Positions 7,771 through 13,808 of a DNA stretch of 13,808 nucleotides are shown here, in pieces. The DNA is taken from positions 1-13,808 of the forward strand of contig DLVS01000201.1 of assembly GCA_003445095.1 (NCBI GenBank). The letters run 5' to 3'. The position numbers were made by a program, and so were the translations under genes. Under the pieces are notes generated by a model. That model was not told the origin of the DNA. It did no database searches and was given only the letters and a program-made list of their open reading frames with translations. Positions within the stretch are counted from its first letter, which is position 1. Every line of letters begins with the position of its first letter. This DNA comes from Verrucomicrobiales bacterium. GTDB taxonomy: Bacteria > Verrucomicrobiota > Verrucomicrobiia > Limisphaerales > UBA9464.

Positions 7771-7808
7771 TTTCGGCCGGAATTTTTATCCCGCGACCCC
7801 AGCCCTGC

Positions 7809-8588
7809 CTATTGCCCGATTACCCGCGCGTAGGCGGTGGCCAGGTGGTTCAGTTCGGCGTCGAGATCGGCGGGATCGCTGAGGGTCTCGCGCACGAGTC
7901 GGCGAAGTTCCACGGCGAAGGTTTCCCGCAAACGTTGAAGCTTTTTTCGGCTATTTTGCTCGGTGAAACCGAGTTGCCGGGCCAGGTCGGCGTGGGCGCC
8001 GTCCGGTGGTTCGGCGGTAAGCCACCGGGACAATGCGGTGAACTCAGTAAGTTGGCCGCCGCGGCGAAATTCGTCCTCCAGCCGGGCGCGAGCCTGCGCC
8101 ACGGCGCTGGCGGCCCATTCGCGGTCAAACCACGCCTCGGCTTCGGCCGGCACCTGCGGTACCAAGGCATCGCCGCCTGCTTCCACGATGGCTTCGAGGG
8201 ACACGATTTCCTTTCCGCCTCCGCGCTTGGGGACTTTCCGGTCGCGCAGCCAGTTCAGGGTGAAGTTGCGGGTGCCCGCCTTGAGAAAGTCCCGGAAGCG
8301 TCCGTGCTCCGCCGCGAGCTTAGCGAGCTTCGTTTCCGGTGTCGCGAGTAAGCCTGCCAGGAACTCTTGCCCGAGATCTTCCGCATCTTGTGGCGGGAGA
8401 CCCAACGCGCGGCGCAGGAATCCGTAGATCGGAGGCAAATAGGCGTTGGCCAGCCTCTCCAAGGCTTCGCGCTGGCCACTGTGACCGGCATCTCGTGCGA
8501 CGAGCACTAGTGACCATTGCGTCGGGGCGAACTGGGCGCCGGTGTGTGGGCGGATGCTGGATTCGGGTTGGTGGGCGGTGTCCGCCAT
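7809..8588 (-). CDS. ECF-like RNA polymerase sigma factor
   Basis: A 259-residue sigma-70 family protein of the type common in planctomycetes and verrucomicrobia, opening FAPTQWSLVLVARD. Region 2 (about 45-118) includes the core-binding DAEDLGQEFLAGLL and the promoter-melting HGRFRDFLKAGTRNFTLNWLRDR stretch. Region 4 (about 195-230) has the helix-turn-helix DLARQLGFTEQNSRKKLQRLR. The linker between them (120-190) is long, and a tail of about 30 residues follows region 4; both are longer than in classical ECF factors. No anti-sigma factor gene is adjacent; a Ser/Thr kinase lies at the end of the same gene run, as in kinase-associated ECF groups, so phosphorylation may replace anti-sigma control (inference). 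The start precedes the TQWS motif by 22 residues and is the only ATG there; no Shine-Dalgarno site is seen. Confidence 0.88.
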   Translation of the reverse strand: MADTAHQPESSIRPHTGAQFAPTQWSLVLVARDAGHSGQREALERLANAYLPPIYGFLRRALGLPPQDAEDLGQEFLAGLLATPETKLAKLAAEHGRFRDFLKAGTRNFTLNWLRDRKVPKRGGGKEIVSLEAIVEAGGDALVPQVPAEAEAWFDREWAASAVAQARARLEDEFRRGGQLTEFTALSRWLTAEPPDGAHADLARQLGFTEQNSRKKLQRLRETFAVELRRLVRETLSDPADLDAELNHLATAYARVIGQ

Positions 8589-8703
8589 ACCAAGGGAGTA
8601 TCAGCAACTGTGATTTTGGCTGCAAGTGCCCGAAAAAATCCGCCGTCGGTGGTGATTCAGTGATGCTCACGCCCGTCCGCGTGCCACGACAGATGACCTA
8701 ACC

Positions 8704-8719
8704 GGGCACATGGGCACAT
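8704..8719. repeat. Tandem GGGCACAT pair
   Basis: Two perfect head-to-tail copies of the octamer GGGCACAT lie about 115-130 bases upstream of the sigma factor start, in the gap after the DUF4838 gene. The pair could be an activator or operator site or chance. Confidence 0.35.
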
Positions 8720-8762
8720 TATTCCCCTACCGTGCAGCTTTCAGTTCGCCTAAGACTCCGCG

Positions 8763-10664
8763 TCACGGAGCCGGCTGCGCCGCCAGGAACTCCTCCCGGC
8801 CTCGACGCATCCAGTCCCAGAGGGCGCTGTGCCACTGGGCTAGCCGTTGCTTCTGGGCATCCGTCTCCGCCAAGGCTCCCGCTTGGTCGATCAATGTGCC
8901 CAACTCCGCCATCCGCTCGGCCGTGCCCAAACGTTCCCACGCGACCTTCTTCCACTCGATTCCGTTCGGACGAGTGTACGGACCCGCGTAAAGCGAGACG
9001 TCACCGGCAATTTCCTCGAGCCGCCGATAAAACTGTTCCATCGGCACGCCGGCCGGACCGAAATAAAGACGGAAGAATTCCGTCATCACAGCGTCCACGT
9101 CCACCGCGGGGTCGTCCCAAACTCGCGACATGACGTATTGCTCGAGCTGGTCCTGCTCACCGCATTCGTAGATCCCTCGGATGCCATCTCTGATATACTG
9201 CTGCATGGCGCGCGCGGTGGTGTGGGGCATGACGTTGGGGAAGCAGTTCCATTTGCCGATCAATCCCGCTTCCATCGGATGGTGGTAATAGACCCAGGCA
9301 TACATCGGCGCTTGAGTGCGTTCCCGCCATTGCTTCAGCAGCTTCAAGTCGTTGTCCCGAATCCCCGCATGCACCGGGTAGTAGCAGGTGTGCAAACACG
9401 GAGCGACCGACACGTTGGGCTCCAGCGGGAAATCCGGCGGAACCGCATAGGCCCAATAGGCGAGCGTCGCGATACACTTGTCCGGATGCGTCTTGCGAGT
9501 CTCGCGGGCGACTTCGTTGACGAAGGAGAACCAATAATCACTAATTTCCCCACTGCTAAAATAGCCGGTCTTGTGCCCCTCGCCCTCGGCCAGCAGAGCC
9601 TGACAGGCCGGGCAGTTACAGAGATTCAAGTTATCGTCGGGCACGATCGCGAAATAGTTACCCATCGCCTTCCAGCCGTCCGGTAGACTGCCCTTTCCGT
9701 CGAAGAAGTCGCGCGCCAGCTGGGCGACGCGTTGGACGACTTCGGGATTCGAATAACAAAGCTGTGAACCTTGGCTGCGCGGATTCTTCGACTGGTATTT
9801 CGGAGCGTTGAACGCCGCCTGAATCGTCGCTCGGTAAAACGTATGGTTGCCGGCCCAACGTTCGCCGCCCTGCCGACTTCGCCGCCAGTAGAGCTGAAGT
9901 TGCTCAGGGGTGAACGATCCCCATTGGCCGCGCAGGAATGGCCAGTTACCCGCGGGTAGCGCGCTGCGATGCTTCAAGGCGGGTGAACGCCGCACGTCGG
10001 CACCTTCGGCCGACAGATCAGTGCGAGACGGCACGACAATCTGAAGCGGCGCCGGACCGTACCAGCGCACGCCGGCGAAGCGCTCGAGGAAATCATAAAC
10101 GGCTAGGCACGTTCCCTGATCGTCGTACAGACCGGGCAATTCGATCGCGTCCTGGCTACGCTCCGGCTGGCCCACAGCCTTCCAGTAATCGACGCGTGGT
10201 CGGAGCGACTGCAGCGATTCACCGGAGGTAGAACGTCCCTCCGCCGCGCGATTCTCCGGGGTATCTTCCCAATCGCGACCAAGGAGGATGATCGTGCCGG
10301 GCCGAAAGCCGATGAGATATTCCTGGCTAGGGAAATCGGCGCCGCGCAGCCCGAGTTGCCGAGTCGCTGCGCTTTCGCCGACTAAGATCCGGCGGCCTAC
10401 GAGTGAATCCTTCTCGGTCCGGATGGGAATCTCCGCGCCTGAGATCTGTAACACGTGGTGCTGCAATTCCAGGGCCGCCAGTTGCGCCGCCGGAGTTGGA
10501 TTCTCCGCCGTCACAATCGCGCACGCCGGCCGACCTTGTTCGACGAGGAGGAACGGCCGATCAGCCGTTGGGGTGCCCTCAACCGCTCCGTTTGTGCCAT
10601 TGAGTTGAAGAAATAATCCGACCCTGAATAGCCCCAATAGAAAATCGGACACCTGTCGTCTCAT
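8763..10664 (-). CDS. Secreted DUF4838 domain protein
   Basis: The frame is open from 10838, but the ATG at 10664 is preferred. It has GGAG nine bases upstream, gives a clean signal peptide (MRRQVSDFLLGLFRVGLFLQL), and avoids 58 Arg/Pro-rich residues that would overlap the divergent gene's region. The product is 633 residues. Residues 35-130 resemble the alpha-glucuronidase-like N-terminal domain (LAALELQHHVLQISGAEIPI, then RRILVGES). The DUF4838 core follows (about 185-540), with YDFLERFAGVRWYGP and the metal-site-like CNCPACQ (Cys349, Cys351, Cys354) after VPDDN. The C-terminal helices run to 633. DUF4838 proteins resemble glycoside hydrolases and are frequent in polysaccharide-degrading PVC and Bacteroidetes bacteria; catalytic activity is not established. 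It is divergent from the amidotransferase-like gene, and 174 bases separate it from the sigma factor. Confidence 0.88.
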   Translation of the reverse strand: MRRQVSDFLLGLFRVGLFLQLNGTNGAVEGTPTADRPFLLVEQGRPACAIVTAENPTPAAQLAALELQHHVLQISGAEIPIRTEKDSLVGRRILVGESAATRQLGLRGADFPSQEYLIGFRPGTIILLGRDWEDTPENRAAEGRSTSGESLQSLRPRVDYWKAVGQPERSQDAIELPGLYDDQGTCLAVYDFLERFAGVRWYGPAPLQIVVPSRTDLSAEGADVRRSPALKHRSALPAGNWPFLRGQWGSFTPEQLQLYWRRSRQGGERWAGNHTFYRATIQAAFNAPKYQSKNPRSQGSQLCYSNPEVVQRVAQLARDFFDGKGSLPDGWKAMGNYFAIVPDDNLNLCNCPACQALLAEGEGHKTGYFSSGEISDYWFSFVNEVARETRKTHPDKCIATLAYWAYAVPPDFPLEPNVSVAPCLHTCYYPVHAGIRDNDLKLLKQWRERTQAPMYAWVYYHHPMEAGLIGKWNCFPNVMPHTTARAMQQYIRDGIRGIYECGEQDQLEQYVMSRVWDDPAVDVDAVMTEFFRLYFGPAGVPMEQFYRRLEEIAGDVSLYAGPYTRPNGIEWKKVAWERLGTAERMAELGTLIDQAGALAETDAQKQRLAQWHSALWDWMRRGREEFLAAQPAP

Positions 10665-10673
10665 GGCGTCAGG

Positions 10674-10677
10674 CTCC
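10674..10677 (-). promoter_or_regulatory. Ribosome binding site of the DUF4838 gene
   Basis: GGAG on the minus strand, nine bases before the ATG at 10664, in the context GCGGAGCCTGACGCC. It is one of the few recognisable Shine-Dalgarno sites in the window and decides the start in favour of the signal-peptide form. Confidence 0.6.
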
Positions 10678-10888
10678 GCGCCGGGCTCCCTTCGCGTCAA
10701 GTGCTTGGGTTGGGTCGGCGCGGGCGTGCGTCGCCGAGTTCTCCGGGGTCTTCCCCACCTCGCGGGTGCTATTTCTATCGATGGTTGTCCGAAACGAAAA
10801 ACGACAAGTGAACCAATGGCTCGCTCGCTCACTGCCATGGGTTGCTTACGGGCTCGTCAATGACCCGCTGAAGAGGCAACGTCTCGCG

Positions 10889-12136
10889 ATGTGTGGACGG
10901 CATTTCTGGTTGATCTCATTGCTGACGGCCGCCGTCGTTTGGGCTGGTCCCACGCCCCTCGCCCGCTATTCCGCCTCGAGTACGGCGAGTGGCGCTGCTC
11001 CGTCCGGGCCGAGTGACGGTGATCGATTTTCCCGTGCGCTCGATCACGTTTGGAAGGCGGCTGAAGGTGCGACGAATGCTTGGTGGCAGGCTGACTTCGT
11101 GTCGCCGATTTCCCTTGGTGCGATTCTCCAAGTCGTCGGCGAGCACGATTTCGTGTTCACGAACGCGCCCGTGGACTACGTCTGGCAAACGACGCAAGAC
11201 GGCGAACATTGGGACGATCTCCAGGAAACTCGTGTCGTCCATGAGCGACGCCTCTATCGGATTCACCGCCTTACCAAAGTCGTCAAAGCCCGGGCAATCC
11301 GCTGGAAGATCGAGGCCATTAGAAACGGTCCGCCGGTGTTGCGAGAAGTTGAGTTTTATCCACAGACCAACGCGGTGATCGAGTTTCCGGATTGGGTTGT
11401 CGCGGTCAACATGACTCATGATTCGCGCCTTCCCGGACACGGTCAGGAGTTCATTCCATTGGCAAAATCGGTTCGGGCCGACGTCGTGGCACAGCAGATT
11501 TGGCTGACGGATTTCACGCCCGAGTGGGTGGCTATCGAGCCGCGTCCACTCGCGGCGTTCTCGAGCGGTTCCTTCAAGGATTGGTGTCAGGTGGATCGCA
11601 ATCACTGGCGTGGCACGGAGCAACTATTGCGCGCCGCTCAACTTCCAATCTGGGCCTCGTGCGGCGGGGCTCAGGGATTAGCCATCGTGGCCGAATACGG
11701 GGTGGAACAACCATGGGATTGCCCCCATTGTCGCGACCCACGCTCGCCGAAGATCCCCATCTATACTCACATCGGTCACCTCCCCGGGAATCATACCCTT
11801 GCGTGCGGCGACTATGATGAATGCATCTTCGAACGCGGTCCGCAGACGGTGCGCGCTGTGACCGCTGACCCCGTGTTCGCCGGATTGCCCGCCGAGTTTC
11901 ACGTCATGGAAAGCCATTGCGGGCAGCTGGAATGGCTGCCCGCCGGATGGGATCTCATCGCGACGGCCGGGACAGGAACCCTGACAAAGCTGCAATGCCT
12001 TCGTGTTCACGGACGCCCGATTTATGCGGCGCAATTTCACATCGAAATGGCCGGCACACCGGAACTTTCGAAAACCATCATGGCAAATTTCCTCAAGGCC
12101 GCCTCTGCCTGGAGGCGTTCAGAGCAAACGAAGTGA
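10889..12136 (+). CDS. Secreted discoidin-like / class I glutamine amidotransferase-like fusion
   Basis: The frame opens at 10766, but the ATG at 10889 is preferred: it directly precedes a signal peptide (MCGRHFWLISLLTAAVVWAG) and has GAGG 12 bases upstream. The product is 415 residues. Residues about 27-157 look like an F5/8-type C (discoidin) beta-sandwich: YSASSTASG, AWWQADF, VWQTTQDGEHWDDL, ARAIRW and the final VLREVEFY. Residues about 165-405 form a class I amidotransferase-like domain with the nucleophile elbow ASCGGAQGL (Cys258) and the paired QFHIE (His384, Glu386), so the full triad is present. A CPHC motif (Cys278, Cys281) sits in an insert and may bind metal. PVC genomes contain many exported ThuA-like relatives, but those usually lack this triad. 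Substrate unknown; an exported amidase or peptidase-like role is inference. Its start faces the DUF4838 gene. Confidence 0.82.
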   Translation: MCGRHFWLISLLTAAVVWAGPTPLARYSASSTASGAAPSGPSDGDRFSRALDHVWKAAEGATNAWWQADFVSPISLGAILQVVGEHDFVFTNAPVDYVWQTTQDGEHWDDLQETRVVHERRLYRIHRLTKVVKARAIRWKIEAIRNGPPVLREVEFYPQTNAVIEFPDWVVAVNMTHDSRLPGHGQEFIPLAKSVRADVVAQQIWLTDFTPEWVAIEPRPLAAFSSGSFKDWCQVDRNHWRGTEQLLRAAQLPIWASCGGAQGLAIVAEYGVEQPWDCPHCRDPRSPKIPIYTHIGHLPGNHTLACGDYDECIFERGPQTVRAVTADPVFAGLPAEFHVMESHCGQLEWLPAGWDLIATAGTGTLTKLQCLRVHGRPIYAAQFHIEMAGTPELSKTIMANFLKAASAWRRSEQTK

Positions 12137-12183
12137 GATGGCCGATGTTCGCTGCGGCTTGATTACGGCAGAGGGATTCCTTC

Positions 12184-12200
12184 GCGCCGGCCACCGGCGC
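12184..12200. terminator. GC-rich hairpin between convergent genes
   Basis: A perfect seven-base inverted repeat, GCGCCGG and CCGGCGC with a CCA loop, lies 48 bases after the amidotransferase-like stop and next to the stop of the convergent beta-propeller gene. The position suits a shared bidirectional terminator. There is no T run on either side, so intrinsic termination is uncertain. Confidence 0.4.
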
Positions 12201-12201
12201 T

Positions 12202-13770
12202 TCAGGGCAACTTCGCAGGAATCTCGTTCAACCAGTAATATCCGACGGGATGGAGGAGTGGCTCGCCGGACGCGGAGCGGACGCCCGGCAACTTGAGTTC
12301 GTGAAGGTGGCCAGGAGTCAGTTTAACTTTCAATTGGACCGATTTCGCGTCGGACGAAACTTTAGCGGATTCAATGGGCGGTTTGGCACCATCGACTTCC
12401 GGTGAACCATAGCTGGCTTGATAGATATACGTGTAATCCTCGAACTGATACGAGGACGGTGAGCCTGCCGAAGCTACGTCAACTGGCTCAGTGAACGTCA
12501 ACTCGAAGCCATCGGGCCGTGCCCGCATTTCGTGGATCTCGAATGGGGTCTGGCCGCTCCAGCGAAGGCGTTCGAGGGCGAACGGTTTGCCACCCCGGGC
12601 GCCCCAGCCGCGATCAGTTCCGCCGACAAAGAGGGATCCATCAGGCGCCATTTCCAAACTCAACGAACCCGAGGCAAGTCCTTCGCGAAAGGGAAAGCAG
12701 GCGCCCTGATACACCCCGTTCACCCGTTCCAGGAAGACGCGCATCACCGTGCTCCACGTTTGATCCCCGACAAATAACTGGTTCGTGAAGGGGCCGAACT
12801 TTCCAGCTGTGTAATCGTTGGCGATGCCGGAGGCGCTTTGCCCCATTTTGTTATACGGGAAGGCAATCGCCGGCGGAACGAATTCCGGAATCTTGGCTCG
12901 CTCGACCGCGATGCGGCTTCCGCTCAACGGTTCTTTGGGCGCTCCTCCGAGATTGGTTGCCTGCGCGTACCAGCCGAACCCGCCGGGATGCCCGACGAAT
13001 CCTCCCGGAACCAGCGGCTTGAGCCAACACGTGCCATTCCACGGGCCTTGGTTGTCGGTGTAAAACATGTCGCCCAAGTAATTGGTGGCTACGCCGCCGG
13101 GAGAGCGCAACCCACTCGTCGTAGGAATGACTCGGCCGTCAGGCGTCACTCGGAGTGCCCAACCGCGGAACTTGCTTTCGCTGTTGAAAGAGCCCGTCAG
13201 GCAGAGCACCACCCAGATGTTTCCGTCGCGGTCCGGCTTCGAGCCGAACGCATACTCGTGGTAGTCGCCGTTGATGCCCCAGCCGTCGGCGACCGTTTCG
13301 AACAAGTCGGCGCGGCCATCGGCGTCGGTATCCTTGAGGCGAGTGACCTCTCCGCGTTGAGTCGCGTAGATTGTTCCGTCGCCGCTGGTCCAAAGTCCCA
13401 GGACTTCGTGGAGGCCTGACGCGAATCGTTTGAATGTGACGTTGGTGGGTGAGTTGGCGAAAGCACCGTCGACGATGTAGATGTCGCCCAAGCGGGTGGA
13501 CACAGCGAGTTTCGAACCGGGCAAAACTTGAATTGCGCCGGCTTCCAATACGATGCCCGGCGGAATGGGCAGGGTCGCCAAGGGATAATAACGTGCCTCG
13601 CGATCAGACTGAGGAGACGCGGATGCGAGTCCGCCTAGAAGGATTGAAGCGCCGAAGAGCACCAGAATGGACGAGCTGGCCTTACGCCAGAATGAAGCCC
13701 AAGTTCGAAGTTGGCTGCGCCAACGAACGTAAAGGTTTGTGGATAGGCTCGGTTTCCAAAACTCGGACAT
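12202..13770 (-). CDS. Secreted PVC-type beta-propeller (sorbosone dehydrogenase-like)
   Basis: A 522-residue exported protein. The signal sequence has an unusually long basic N-region (1-30) before the hydrophobic core SSSILVLFGASILLGGLASA. From about 62 to 400 it is a beta-propeller of the type labelled 'putative membrane-bound dehydrogenase' or DUF7133 in PVC genomes: GIVLEAGAIQVLPGSKLAV, LGDIYIV, HEVLGLW and the Ca-binding-like loop DTDADGRAD (147-155). Later come GLRSPGGV, GDMFYTDNQGPWNGT, HPGGFGWY, QLFVGDQTWSTVMRV and GSLFVGGTDRGWG. Residues 408-520 form an Ig-like end domain finishing LLHPVGYYWLNEIP. The cytochrome c domain often fused to this family is absent. The biochemical role is unproven; relatives occur with sugar-oxidising and polysaccharide-degrading genes. 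The first 30 residues may come from inserted or repeated DNA. No Shine-Dalgarno site is seen at the ATG. Confidence 0.85.
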   Translation of the reverse strand: MSEFWKPSLSTNLYVRWRSQLRTWASFWRKASSSILVLFGASILLGGLASASPQSDREARYYPLATLPIPPGIVLEAGAIQVLPGSKLAVSTRLGDIYIVDGAFANSPTNVTFKRFASGLHEVLGLWTSGDGTIYATQRGEVTRLKDTDADGRADLFETVADGWGINGDYHEYAFGSKPDRDGNIWVVLCLTGSFNSESKFRGWALRVTPDGRVIPTTSGLRSPGGVATNYLGDMFYTDNQGPWNGTCWLKPLVPGGFVGHPGGFGWYAQATNLGGAPKEPLSGSRIAVERAKIPEFVPPAIAFPYNKMGQSASGIANDYTAGKFGPFTNQLFVGDQTWSTVMRVFLERVNGVYQGACFPFREGLASGSLSLEMAPDGSLFVGGTDRGWGARGGKPFALERLRWSGQTPFEIHEMRARPDGFELTFTEPVDVASAGSPSSYQFEDYTYIYQASYGSPEVDGAKPPIESAKVSSDAKSVQLKVKLTPGHLHELKLPGVRSASGEPLLHPVGYYWLNEIPAKLP

Positions 13771-13808
13771 GAATCGAGGCCATGAACCGCGGAGCGACGT
13801 TGGAGTGC
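13640..13808. repeat. Possible dispersed repeat at the 5' end of the beta-propeller gene
   Basis: This segment covers the first 40 or so codons and the upstream region of the beta-propeller gene. It is open on both strands, encodes an atypical Trp/Arg/Ser-rich N-region, and its other frames resemble sequence I associate with multi-copy elements in verrucomicrobial genomes. No second copy occurs inside the window, so this rests on recollection and on the odd N-terminus. Confidence 0.3.

Noticed and set aside
10665..10838. Longer N-terminus for the DUF4838 protein
   Set aside because: The added 58 residues are Arg/Pro-rich, bury the signal peptide and lack a ribosome site, whereas the ATG at 10664 has GGAG nine bases upstream.
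10766..10888. Longer N-terminus for the amidotransferase-like protein
   Set aside because: It would place 41 residues before a clear signal peptide; the ATG at 10889 fits export better.
10916..11623. A 235-codon minus-strand frame
   Set aside because: It lies opposite the discoidin-like/amidotransferase gene, whose domain motifs are clear; no family is recognisable in the antisense product.

Overview
The window looks like a chromosomal segment of a Verrucomicrobiota bacterium, probably of the Pedosphaerales/Limisphaerales type. The reasons are the GC-rich composition and a gene repertoire typical of the PVC superphylum: a cyclase-TolB-TPR protein, an ECF-like sigma factor opening with a TQWSLVL motif, a zinc-ribbon Ser/Thr kinase, a DUF4838 protein, a secreted beta-propeller of the PVC 'membrane-bound dehydrogenase' type, and a C-terminal 'GRTYSVESS..LQQW' beta-sandwich. 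This placement is inference from protein families; there is no rRNA or other marker gene. No tRNA, CRISPR array, insertion sequence or phage gene was seen.

Layout. Bases 1-2082 (+) hold most of a class III adenylate cyclase fused through one membrane helix to a TolB-like domain and TPRs; its N-terminus is outside the window. Its stop overlaps the ATG of a decayed second cyclase start (2079-2171). Convergent to it is an Rrf2-type regulator (2743-2284, -) broken by a one-base frameshift in a run of five Cs. A geneless 282-base stretch (2744-3025) follows. From 8588 down to 3026 (-) four genes run in one direction: an ECF-like sigma factor, a secreted protein with near-identical 35-residue repeats, a large secreted protein with an H-type lectin-like domain, and a membrane Ser/Thr kinase with an N-terminal zinc ribbon and an unrecognised outer domain. 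Then come a DUF4838 secreted protein (10664-8763, -), a divergent secreted discoidin-like/class I glutamine amidotransferase fusion (10889-12136, +), and a convergent secreted beta-propeller (13770-12202, -) whose 5' end may lie in a dispersed repeat.

How they may work together. The most coherent unit is 8588-3026. A sigma factor and a transmembrane kinase bracket two exported proteins, which suggests a phosphorylation-linked sigma switch controlling, or sensing through, a cell-surface lectin and a repeat protein. Kinase-sigma pairing is known in PVC bacteria; the link to these two surface proteins is inference. The DUF4838 and amidotransferase-like genes start back to back, both encode exported proteins and probably share a control region. 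DUF4838 proteins are usually found with carbohydrate-active enzymes, so an extracellular glycan role is plausible but unproven.
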